NCBI GenBank assembly: GCA_016788785.1
Contig: JAEUSM010000012.1
Coordinates: 124,001-188,000 of the forward strand
Length of the DNA: 64,000 nucleotides
Direction: 5' to 3'
Source of the DNA: Candidatus Kapaibacterium sp.
GTDB taxonomy: Bacteria; Bacteroidota; Ignavibacteria; Kapaibacteriales; JAEUSM01
Shown here: in pieces, positions 8,366-16,484 of the stretch
How positions within the stretch are numbered: position 1 is the stretch's first letter
Layout: each line of letters begins with the position of its first letter
Made by a program: the position numbers and the translations under genes
The notes under the pieces: model-generated
What the model saw: only the letters and a program-made list of their open reading frames with translations
Told to the model about the DNA's origin: nothing
Database searches by the model: none

Positions 8366-10417
8366 ATGAAATTCAATGTTGATTTCGCTACTTCGTATGT
8401 TGAATGCGAAAAAGAATTAGCCCCATTATATGAACAGTTAACAGTAAGACCAGAAGATTGGTCATTGTCGAAATATGAAGAACAATGCAAGTTTGTTTTT
8501 TCTCGAAATGTTCTCTTTTTACGAACGTATGTCGGATTTATAAAACAATTTGGTCCTTATACGCAGATTGAATTTTCTGATATGCTATCAATATCTATAG
8601 CAACACTAAATAAATGGGAAAATGCACAAGCCTTACCTAATAGATTGTCAATTAAATCTGTTGCAAATTTTGCAAATGTTTCTTTAAAACCATATCCAAT
8701 ACTTACAGAAGCTGATATAATGTGTCGCTTTTTAGTGTTTCACTTTACTGATGCTTCCCAAATTCATTACAAATCTTCTTCAAAAATATTAGACCCAGAT
8801 ACGATTTCTTCTGATTTTATTCTCAATGCAATTGATCATTCATCAGATGGATTTGTATTAGTATCTCAAACTGGTATAGTACAATACATCAATCCATCAG
8901 GAAAGGAATTATTAGGAATCAATGACGATGACCCATCGACAATATCGTTTTATAACTCAACATTTAAATTAGTTGATTCAAATGGTAATCCTATTCCTAC
9001 TCAACGTCATCCACTTTTCAGGGTTTTCGAAGAATCAAAACAAGTAGATATGACTGTTGGAATTCACAGAAGAAATGGTACATTTGGTTGGCTTTCATTC
9101 AATATAACCCCTATTGAAAAGAAAGAAACTGGAGAATTTTATGCTGCAGTTGTATCAATCAAAGACATAACCGAACAACGAAAAGTAGAAAACTCTTTAT
9201 ATTCTATCAAAGAAGAACTTCAACTCAAAATTGAGGAAAGAACTGTTGATTTCAAAAATATATCTCAAAGATTGCAGGAAGTCAATGAAGTTAAAAATCA
9301 AATTGCAAATGAAATTCAATTTGAAAAGCAAGTAGTTAAACAAATTATTCAACCAATAATTACCGTAGATAATAAATTGACAATTGTCAATTGGTCTAAA
9401 GGTACCGAAGAAGTATTAGGGTATAATGAAGAAAATGTCATAGGTGAATCATTATCAAGTTTAATTTTTGATTATACGCATGAAAAATTTACAATGGACG
9501 TACTTAATCCATTGAAAGAACAAGGAGTTATTTTTGTTTTACAAAAATTTCAAACGAAAAATGGTTTTGATATAGAGTTGAATTGTCGTTATTCGCTTTT
9601 GAGAAATAATAATAAAGCTATTTACGCAATTGAAATCATCCGTGATGATTTACATTTAGAATCAAATTTACAAAAAGAACGTAGTACTGTTTTAGATTTG
9701 TTACTTCGTTTTACTCCAGTAATTTATGTAACGTATTCGGAAAAAGAAACAATACTTTCCTCAGAAGGTAATGGATTGCAGTATTTAGGACTTTCTGCTA
9801 ATTCAACAATGGGTAAACCATTTGCTACAGTGTTTGATTTGAAACACGAACGTAAAACTATGCTGAAAAAAGTTTTGAAAGGTGAAAATGTTGTCTTTTC
9901 TGAAGAAATCAATGACGTAACTGTTGAATGGCATTCGTTTAAATCGTTGAACAACAATTTTACAGCAATTGGAGTTGTGCATCAAAAAGAAACAGATTCC
10001 AAAAAATTACCGGCACCGGAAGCAACATTGGTTCCTGAAATCCTTTTCCAAACTATCAAGAAAAATACAGAAGAGCATACACTCACTATTACCAAATTGG
10101 AACGATTGGAATCAATTCTTCATTTATTGACGAATTTCTCCTTTATCATTGACAGATACGAAAAAGTAATTTACAGCTCTACTTTAAGAAGAAAATTCGA
10201 GAGTTATTTGATTACACCAGAAATTCAATACCAAAAAGAATGGTTCAAACAATTCAAAACTGAACTTGTGCAACAATTGACTAGTGGAATTATAACAGCT
10301 CTTCGTGGTCAAGAAGCCGAAGTAGAAATTATTACAAGCGGTTTATCAATGAAATGCACATGTATTCCTGTCAAATTAGATGGATTTACTGACGTGGTTA
10401 TTGTAGTTTGTAAATAA
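8366..10417 (+). CDS. Cytoplasmic HTH plus multi-PAS sensor protein without a kinase domain
   Basis: Residues about 45-105 resemble an XRE-type helix-turn-helix (TQIEFSDMLSISIATLNKWENAQALP). They are followed by at least two, probably three, PAS domains: about 155-280 (FVLVSQTGIVQYINPSGKELLG), about 325-435 (IITVDNKLTIVNWSKGTEEVLGYNEENVIG) and about 450-540. A further PAS-like segment may start near 595. A short coiled coil (about 270-310) separates the first two. No histidine kinase, GGDEF or other enzymatic output is present. I infer a one-component regulator whose DNA binding responds to PAS ligands. An in-frame GTG at 8354 is an alternative start. The gene stops six bases before the -7 element of the next transcript. 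Confidence 0.75.
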   Translation: MKFNVDFATSYVECEKELAPLYEQLTVRPEDWSLSKYEEQCKFVFSRNVLFLRTYVGFIKQFGPYTQIEFSDMLSISIATLNKWENAQALPNRLSIKSVANFANVSLKPYPILTEADIMCRFLVFHFTDASQIHYKSSSKILDPDTISSDFILNAIDHSSDGFVLVSQTGIVQYINPSGKELLGINDDDPSTISFYNSTFKLVDSNGNPIPTQRHPLFRVFEESKQVDMTVGIHRRNGTFGWLSFNITPIEKKETGEFYAAVVSIKDITEQRKVENSLYSIKEELQLKIEERTVDFKNISQRLQEVNEVKNQIANEIQFEKQVVKQIIQPIITVDNKLTIVNWSKGTEEVLGYNEENVIGESLSSLIFDYTHEKFTMDVLNPLKEQGVIFVLQKFQTKNGFDIELNCRYSLLRNNNKAIYAIEIIRDDLHLESNLQKERSTVLDLLLRFTPVIYVTYSEKETILSSEGNGLQYLGLSANSTMGKPFATVFDLKHERKTMLKKVLKGENVVFSEEINDVTVEWHSFKSLNNNFTAIGVVHQKETDSKKLPAPEATLVPEILFQTIKKNTEEHTLTITKLERLESILHLLTNFSFIIDRYEKVIYSSTLRRKFESYLITPEIQYQKEWFKQFKTELVQQLTSGIITALRGQEAEVEIITSGLSMKCTCIPVKLDGFTDVVIVVCK

Positions 10418-10430
10418 TTCATTATATTTG
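10401..10430 (+). promoter_or_regulatory. Bacteroidota-type promoter for the TPP riboswitch transcript
   Basis: TTG at 10401-10403, a 19-base spacer, and TATATTTG at 10423-10430 match the Bacteroidota consensus. The -33 element lies inside the 3' end of the PAS gene. Predicted transcription start is near 10434, exactly where the riboswitch P1 stem begins. Confidence 0.7.
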
Positions 10431-10432
10431 TG

Positions 10433-10519
10433 CTTCCGTTAGAGGTGCTGTTGTTTTCAACAGCTGAGATTAAACTCTTAGAACCTGAACTGGGTAATAC
10501 CAGCGTAGGGAAACGGTTG
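10433..10519 (+). promoter_or_regulatory. TPP riboswitch (THI element)
   Basis: The conserved TPP-aptamer blocks are all present in order: CTGAGA at 10464-10469, GAACCTGA at 10481-10488, GGTAATACCAGC at 10493-10504 and GTAGGGAAACGG at 10505-10516. The P1 stem pairs CCGTT (10436-10440) with AACGG (10512-10516). The aptamer precedes a TonB-dependent receptor, so thiamine pyrophosphate should repress that receptor. Downstream, CTCCT at 10554-10558 could pair with AGGAG of the ribosome-binding site (10591-10595) around a 6-bp hairpin at 10563-10580, which suggests control of translation start. Confidence 0.95.
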
Positions 10520-10590
10520 TACGAATTTATTCCGTACCTACCCGCCTATCTCACTCCTTAACGGACATTATTATATGTCCAACTAATTTT

Positions 10591-10598
10591 AGGAGAGG
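10591..10598 (+). promoter_or_regulatory. Strong ribosome-binding site AGGAGAGG
   Basis: AGGAGAGG lies five bases before the ATG at 10604. Such a strong site is unusual in this window, where most genes lack one, and it fits riboswitch control by masking the site. Confidence 0.75.
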
Positions 10599-10603
10599 TA
10601 TTT

Positions 10604-13018
10604 ATGCCTCAAAAACTCTTTAAAAAAGCAATAGTAGTTGCTTTTACCCTTTCATTTGTTCCATTGCTCTATTCTCAACAAGACAGTATTCGAAAGTACG
10701 AAATTCCTTCGATTACTGTAACGACCACACGTGCTGAAGAAAGAAAATCTCCTGTGCCATTTTCAGAACTTTCCCAAAAAGAAATTCAAAAACTGCATAC
10801 CAATGTTGATTTGCCAAAAGTCCTTTCCGATTTACCATCTATTCTATTTTTCTCTGAAAATGGAAATAATATTGGATATTCTAATTTGACTATGCGAGGT
10901 TTCAATCAACGAAGAATTTCTGTATTAATCAATGGAATTCCACAAAATGACCCTGAAGATCATAATGTATACTGGATCAATTCTCCGGATTTGATGTCAT
11001 CTCTTTCAAAAATTCAAGTTCAACGAGGTGCTGGACTTGCTACCACAGGTACAGCTGCCATTGGCGGGTCTATCGCACTGACAACTAATGATTTCATCAA
11101 TGAAAAATTTATTCGGTATTCTGGTGGAATTGGAGTTCAAGAATTTGGAGCTAATAACAGAACTATATTTGCAAATAATTCATTTCGAAATTCATTGGAA
11201 TTGTCATCTGGTTTGGTTGATAATTATGCATTTTATGCTAGAATTTCAAAAATTGAGTCGTATGGTTATCGAAACAATTCTTGGGCAAATTTGAATAGCT
11301 TCTTTTTTTCCGCAGTTCGATTTGATGAGAATATCTCTACACAAATAAATGTGTTTGGAGGTCCTATTGAAGATGGTTTGGCGTATACTGGTTTACCAAA
11401 ACATTATATATCAGATAGAAATCTTCGTCGAACAAACTATAGTGACTGGGCATATAATACAGATTCGTTAAATTCTGCGAACCCTGTATTGTCTTATTCA
11501 GTACAACGCAGAAATCAGGAATTAGAAAATTTCCATCAACCACACTTTGAAGTTTTACATGATTGGAAAATTAGTGATAATGTCTCACTCAAATCTTCTT
11601 TGTTTTATTACACTGGTACAGGATTTTTTGATTTTGATGCTTCATGGGCAGATAGATCAACGCTCCGATTAACTCCCGAATTTGGTTTCAACGATTCTAA
11701 TCTTATACCCTCTAATTCTATAGTTCGAGCATTTGTTGGAAATAAACAAGGTGGCTGGTTACCACGATTACTAATAAACCATGAAAATGGAGAGTTGACA
11801 ATTGGAGCAGAAATCCGATTCCATCGTTCAGAACATTGGGGAAAAGTTCGATACGCAGATCAACTTCCATTTGGATTTAATCCAGATTTTAAAATATATA
11901 ATTATAACGGTGAACGAGATATCTATTCGGTATTTGTTCGAGAACAATATGCACTTTCAAAAAATTTACTTTTGCATGGAGAGTTACAATTAGTACATCA
12001 TAGTTATCGCATAGCAAATGAACAAGCTGGTGGAAGATTTGTTACCTATACTGATATTAAGAATTCTACGGTTGGTGGAAATGGTCAATTGTTTGATGTT
12101 CGTTATACCTTTCTTAACCCAAGAATTGGTTTAAATTATAATATCAATGAAGAACAATCAGCGTTTGTATCGGCAAATGTAACGTCACGTGAACCTCGTA
12201 TGAGAAATTTATACGCAGCTTCTGATACGTACTTTGGAGGCAATGTACCACTTTTTGAGATGGATACAACTGGTGGTAATCAACGATTTGATTTTTCAAA
12301 ACCGCTCATAAAACCTGAAACAATGCTAGATATTGAGCTGGGTTATTTGTTTAAAAGTGACCTTTTCCAATTGTCTACAACAGTTTTTTGGATGGAATTC
12401 TTTAACGAGTTAGTGAAAAGTGGTCGTCAAGATATTTTTGGTGCACCTATCGATGGTAACGCCGATCGTTCAAGACACATCGGTGTAGAACTTTCAGGCA
12501 CATACCTGGCATTTTCTCACCAAAAAATTGGTTCATTGCAAATAGGAGCAAATGCTACAATTAGTCGTAATCGATTGATTCGATATTCATTTTTCACAAC
12601 TGGAAATAATGGTGAAAATATTTCTATTTCTTTAGATGGCAATCAAGTAGCTGGATTCCCTGAACAAATGGGATCGTTGTTTTTACAATATTCAAAGGAT
12701 AATTTTAATTTCACTACAAGAACCAAGTATGTAGGTCAGTTTGTATCTGACAATTTTGGTTCTCCGGAAAAAATTAAGGAATATCTTTCTATAGCACCAA
12801 TTACAGATTATATTGACAATATAGTTCCATCCTATGTTGTAACAGATCTGATGCTTTCTTATTCATTTTCGAATGTTTCATCAGCATTTACATCAGGAAT
12901 GGTTCGATTCCATTGCAATAATATATTCAATAAATTGTATGCAGCTAGTGCTGAAGGACGGAACTTTTTTCCAGCAGCAGAAAGAAATTATTATTTTGGA
13001 CTTCAATTAGACTTGTAA
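10604..13018 (+). CDS. TonB-dependent outer-membrane receptor, probable thiamine transporter
   Basis: 804 residues. A signal peptide (about 1-24, ending LLYSQ) is followed by a TonB-box-like stretch (EIPSITVTTTRAEE), a plug domain (about 50-170; LTMRGFNQRRISVLINGIPQND and IQVQRGAGLATTGTAAIGGSI) and a 22-strand-type barrel ending in aromatic YYFGLQLDL. It carries no N-terminal carboxypeptidase-like domain. The TPP riboswitch directly upstream implies uptake of thiamine or a precursor; this substrate is inferred from regulation, not from the protein. A strong terminator closes the transcript 33 bases after the stop, so the gene appears to be transcribed alone. Confidence 0.9.
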   Translation: MPQKLFKKAIVVAFTLSFVPLLYSQQDSIRKYEIPSITVTTTRAEERKSPVPFSELSQKEIQKLHTNVDLPKVLSDLPSILFFSENGNNIGYSNLTMRGFNQRRISVLINGIPQNDPEDHNVYWINSPDLMSSLSKIQVQRGAGLATTGTAAIGGSIALTTNDFINEKFIRYSGGIGVQEFGANNRTIFANNSFRNSLELSSGLVDNYAFYARISKIESYGYRNNSWANLNSFFFSAVRFDENISTQINVFGGPIEDGLAYTGLPKHYISDRNLRRTNYSDWAYNTDSLNSANPVLSYSVQRRNQELENFHQPHFEVLHDWKISDNVSLKSSLFYYTGTGFFDFDASWADRSTLRLTPEFGFNDSNLIPSNSIVRAFVGNKQGGWLPRLLINHENGELTIGAEIRFHRSEHWGKVRYADQLPFGFNPDFKIYNYNGERDIYSVFVREQYALSKNLLLHGELQLVHHSYRIANEQAGGRFVTYTDIKNSTVGGNGQLFDVRYTFLNPRIGLNYNINEEQSAFVSANVTSREPRMRNLYAASDTYFGGNVPLFEMDTTGGNQRFDFSKPLIKPETMLDIELGYLFKSDLFQLSTTVFWMEFFNELVKSGRQDIFGAPIDGNADRSRHIGVELSGTYLAFSHQKIGSLQIGANATISRNRLIRYSFFTTGNNGENISISLDGNQVAGFPEQMGSLFLQYSKDNFNFTTRTKYVGQFVSDNFGSPEKIKEYLSIAPITDYIDNIVPSYVVTDLMLSYSFSNVSSAFTSGMVRFHCNNIFNKLYAASAEGRNFFPAAERNYYFGLQLDL

Positions 13019-13050
13019 ATTCAATAGTAACAAATGTAAAACGTATCTAA

Positions 13051-13078
13051 AAGGTAGTTGTAGTAACTACCTTTTTTT
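13051..13078 (+). terminator. Intrinsic terminator after the TonB receptor
   Basis: A perfect 9-bp stem (AAGGTAGTT / AACTACCTT) with a 5-base loop is followed by a run of T. Confidence 0.9.
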
Positions 13079-13088
13079 GTGAATAATT

Positions 13089-16028
13089 ATGAAATATATC
13101 ATACTTTTTTTGTTCTTACTTACGAGTGTTTGTATAAGCCAAACTCTTCGTTCACCTATGAGTTCCAATATCAAAGAATTGAATGAAAATTCTATTCTTT
13201 TTAGTGCTCAAAAACCAATTCTACAAATAAGTGTTAGTCCTCAAGGAACATTAGTTGATGAAAGTGGAAATCGTCAAAAATTCATTGGTGGTATTTTAAT
13301 CAATACTGCTTGTTTTCCAGATAGTCTTCAAGCCATACAAATGGCAAAAAGATTTCAAGCAATAGGAATGAACGCGATTAGACTTGTGAACTTTGACTTT
13401 CCATTTTGGGATCAATCTTCGATACTTGCTCCTTTTTCTACACAGCGTTCAGACGCTTTAGATCCAAATCAAATGAAGAAGTTTGATTGGTTCATTTATC
13501 AATTACATGAACATGGTATCTACGTCCAATTGACTTTTTTTACTCTTTTCAGCCCTAGAATTAATGACAATGCTGGAATTACAGCTGTTGACTATAATTG
13601 GCAAACCTTAGGAAGAATTCTGAATTATTTTGATACAGATTATCAAAGAGTTCAAAAACAAATTCTATCGTTGTTTTTCAATCATACCAATCCATATTTG
13701 AAAACAGTTTACAAAGATTATAAGGGTATTTTAGCTGTTGATTTAATGGATAGGAACTCAATGATTCAATACTTAGTAGCTGGACATTTGCACCCTCAAT
13801 CCCAAGGTGGAACTGGACTATACGCCGCAAAATATACATCGAAATTAGACACCTTGTTTAATCAGTATTTACAAAGAAAATACATCACTGACCAAAATAG
13901 AAGAGCCGCTTGGAGAACGATTTCTCCTGATTCCTCAAATGTACTATTAAACAACAGTTTTGAAGACAGATTTTCTTCAGTTTGGAATTTCTTTACATAT
14001 GAAGGTACAGTTGCAATAACAGATTACAGCGAAACAAACAAGACAGATGGTTCTTTAGGAATGAGAGTGTTTATTCAAAATCCTGGAACTGATTTTTGGC
14101 ATATACAATTGTATCAGGCGTTTCCAAAAATTGATAAATACAAACGATATAGGATATCTTTTGATGCTAAATCTTCTGTTCCATCTAGAAGAATATTTGT
14201 ACAAGTCCATAATTCAGAAGCACCGTATCAAAGTTATGGATTTGCTACTCAAATTACTCTCACTGGTAATTGGCAACCATATACGTACGAATTTCGTGCG
14301 TTAGAATCAGACTTGAATCCTCGTTTGATGTTTGGCTTGGGTGTCGATATGGGAGATGTTTTCTTAGATAAGGTTAGTGTTCAAGAGATATCGGATCCAG
14401 CTTTGCATCAAAATGAATCAATTCAAAATCTTTCTGTAAAAAGAATGCTTGTCAATGATCCTTATATTAATCAGGGGATCATTGCGGATAATATGGGATT
14501 CTACACACAACTAATGGAAGATTACAATAAATCAATGTATTCATATTTGAAAAACACATTGAATGTTAAATGTCTAGTTGGTTCAAACCAGGAACATATA
14601 ATTTTAAATGATGTCTACGCAGTTAGAGAAATGGATTTCACACAATCCGGAACTGGATGGGATTGGAGACGAAGAATATCAGATTCCGGTCCTGATTCAG
14701 TGTGGCGAATTGATAACAATCCAATGTTATCTGTTACTTGGGGTGGAAATATAGGAAATATCGCACGTTCGAAAATAAAAGATAAACCAATGTTTCTTTC
14801 TCGTGTAGGTATGCCATTTCCAAGTTCATCTTTGCACGAGATGGTAACAGTATGGCCAGCATATGCTGCTTTCCAAGATTGGGATGTAGTTTACATAGAT
14901 AACATAACAGATAATCTTGAAATTCTTCCAACCCCATCATACATAAAAGATAATCATAATTCTCATTGGAATAATTCATCGTTGTTAAGTTTCTTTCAGC
15001 CAATGAAAACATTTTTTGTCAATGGTGGAGTTTCAAAGGGTGAGAATGTCATAGAAATACCACAAACTATGAAAGCCTTAGAAAATCCAATTATTGATCA
15101 ACAAGGAATGTACTGGCTCAATGGTCCTGCAGATGGAAGAGTTCCAATTTTCAGAAGAACAGAACTTTCTGGATTTGACAATCAACAACAAGCTTATCGT
15201 CCACAGGACCAGATATCTCAACTCTCAAGTGATTTCGGAGTTGACTTATCCAAATTAGTTACTGACACAGAAGAGATAAATTGGAATGCGTTAGACACGA
15301 CTTTTACTGTGAATTCTCCATCAGTAAAATTAGTAACTGGAAGAGTTACTTCCAAGATTTTTCCTTTAGATGATGTACAGTTGACATTTTTAGACCCTCT
15401 TGGTTATGGCTCACTTGCAGTTACTTCCTTGGATAATTCGCCATTAAGACAATCGAAAAATTCCCTAATTACGGTTGCTTCAAGAACCGCTCATGTTAAT
15501 AGTTTATGGCAACAAAATAACACCATTTGGCAAAATTGGGGCAACGGTGCTGTTCATTCTGAGGCAATTCAAGTAATTGTCAGAATTGATTCTGATTTTG
15601 ACTCACTTGTAGTCAATGTGCTAGATGAAAATGGAATGCCAAAACGTACTTTTTCAGCAGAGAAAATAGCTACAAAACGATTCAGAATACAAATTGATCA
15701 AAAAGTTGACAATGCTTATTGGTTCCATATTCAAGGGATTAAATATCCAACCAGTGTTTCATCAGAAAATATTACTCAACAGTTTGAAGTATATCCACAT
15801 CCTGTAATTGCAACGTCAACAATTTTTTTGCCTGCTTCTAACAAACATTTGAATCGTTCAGTTACATTGAAAGATATGTTCGGTACTGTCGTTAAAAACT
15901 TTGGTGAAATAAATAATGATGAACAAATAGTATTGTTACAATCTTCAAATCTTGCTAATGGCGTGTATTTCCTCTATATTACTGAAGGATTTGAACAAAA
16001 GACTGTGAAAGTTGTTATTCAAAAATAA
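13089..16028 (+). CDS. Secreted glycosidase-like protein with T9SS sorting domain; catalytic residues lost
   Basis: 979 residues. A signal peptide (1-17) is followed by a GH5-like TIM barrel whose first half is about 55-280, a jelly-roll insertion resembling a CBM4/9 carbohydrate-binding module (about 285-430), the second half of the barrel (about 450-620), and beta-rich domains. The last 80 residues are a type A T9SS sorting domain (FEVYPHPV...LANGVYFLYI...KVVIQK), so export to the cell surface is expected. Related glycosidases have a NEN acid/base motif and a SE nucleophile motif. Here these read DRNS (Arg222) and SRVG (Arg572). It is probably a carbohydrate-binding or structural protein rather than a retaining hydrolase. 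Exact GH family is uncertain. Confidence 0.75.
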   Translation: MKYIILFLFLLTSVCISQTLRSPMSSNIKELNENSILFSAQKPILQISVSPQGTLVDESGNRQKFIGGILINTACFPDSLQAIQMAKRFQAIGMNAIRLVNFDFPFWDQSSILAPFSTQRSDALDPNQMKKFDWFIYQLHEHGIYVQLTFFTLFSPRINDNAGITAVDYNWQTLGRILNYFDTDYQRVQKQILSLFFNHTNPYLKTVYKDYKGILAVDLMDRNSMIQYLVAGHLHPQSQGGTGLYAAKYTSKLDTLFNQYLQRKYITDQNRRAAWRTISPDSSNVLLNNSFEDRFSSVWNFFTYEGTVAITDYSETNKTDGSLGMRVFIQNPGTDFWHIQLYQAFPKIDKYKRYRISFDAKSSVPSRRIFVQVHNSEAPYQSYGFATQITLTGNWQPYTYEFRALESDLNPRLMFGLGVDMGDVFLDKVSVQEISDPALHQNESIQNLSVKRMLVNDPYINQGIIADNMGFYTQLMEDYNKSMYSYLKNTLNVKCLVGSNQEHIILNDVYAVREMDFTQSGTGWDWRRRISDSGPDSVWRIDNNPMLSVTWGGNIGNIARSKIKDKPMFLSRVGMPFPSSSLHEMVTVWPAYAAFQDWDVVYIDNITDNLEILPTPSYIKDNHNSHWNNSSLLSFFQPMKTFFVNGGVSKGENVIEIPQTMKALENPIIDQQGMYWLNGPADGRVPIFRRTELSGFDNQQQAYRPQDQISQLSSDFGVDLSKLVTDTEEINWNALDTTFTVNSPSVKLVTGRVTSKIFPLDDVQLTFLDPLGYGSLAVTSLDNSPLRQSKNSLITVASRTAHVNSLWQQNNTIWQNWGNGAVHSEAIQVIVRIDSDFDSLVVNVLDENGMPKRTFSAEKIATKRFRIQIDQKVDNAYWFHIQGIKYPTSVSSENITQQFEVYPHPVIATSTIFLPASNKHLNRSVTLKDMFGTVVKNFGEINNDEQIVLLQSSNLANGVYFLYITEGFEQKTVKVVIQK

Positions 16029-16038
16029 GTATTGAAAA

Positions 16039-16476
16039 CTAATCGTTCCCTTCGAAATTATGTGGTTCCCACGCCAATCCTTCGCAGGGAACGTAGGTCT
16101 CTGTAACATGTTCATCATAAACGCTACATAGTTGATTCGTTTCGTTAAAATGTTTACAAGAACCACATAAAGTATCTGATTTAATTGTAGAGACATTCTT
16201 CAAAAACTTTTGATACGAACGAAACGCAGGGTAAACACCAATCCCCCACAAAAGAAGCATAGAAATTGTCCAAATGGTTTCTGTTCTTCCAAAGTAATCA
16301 TTCAAAAACCATGTTAAAACAATAATGGCACTAACCCTGAGGATAGTGCCATATATTATTGTTCCAACTGTAAATGCAGGTTGGTTTGTTGAATGTGTTG
16401 ACTCAAATACTGGTTGTGGTTTCAATAACACTAAAGACCGAAACCGTTGGTACCATTTATTTGATTCAATTCCCAT
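16039..16476 (-). CDS. Small membrane protein with C-terminal four-cysteine motif
   Basis: 145 residues, no known family recognised. Two membrane segments (about 32-58 and 68-88) are followed by a soluble tail with four cysteines: CGSC near 119-122, then Cys131 and Cys148-like spacing in LCSVYDE and VPCEGLAWEP. Such clusters usually bind zinc or an iron-sulfur centre; the metal is not known. It ends 10 bases from the convergent glycosidase-like gene and begins nine bases after typA ends, so it is likely cotranscribed with typA. Confidence 0.65.
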   Translation of the reverse strand: MGIESNKWYQRFRSLVLLKPQPVFESTHSTNQPAFTVGTIIYGTILRVSAIIVLTWFLNDYFGRTETIWTISMLLLWGIGVYPAFRSYQKFLKNVSTIKSDTLCGSCKHFNETNQLCSVYDEHVTETYVPCEGLAWEPHNFEGND

Positions 16477-16484
16477 GTATTATT

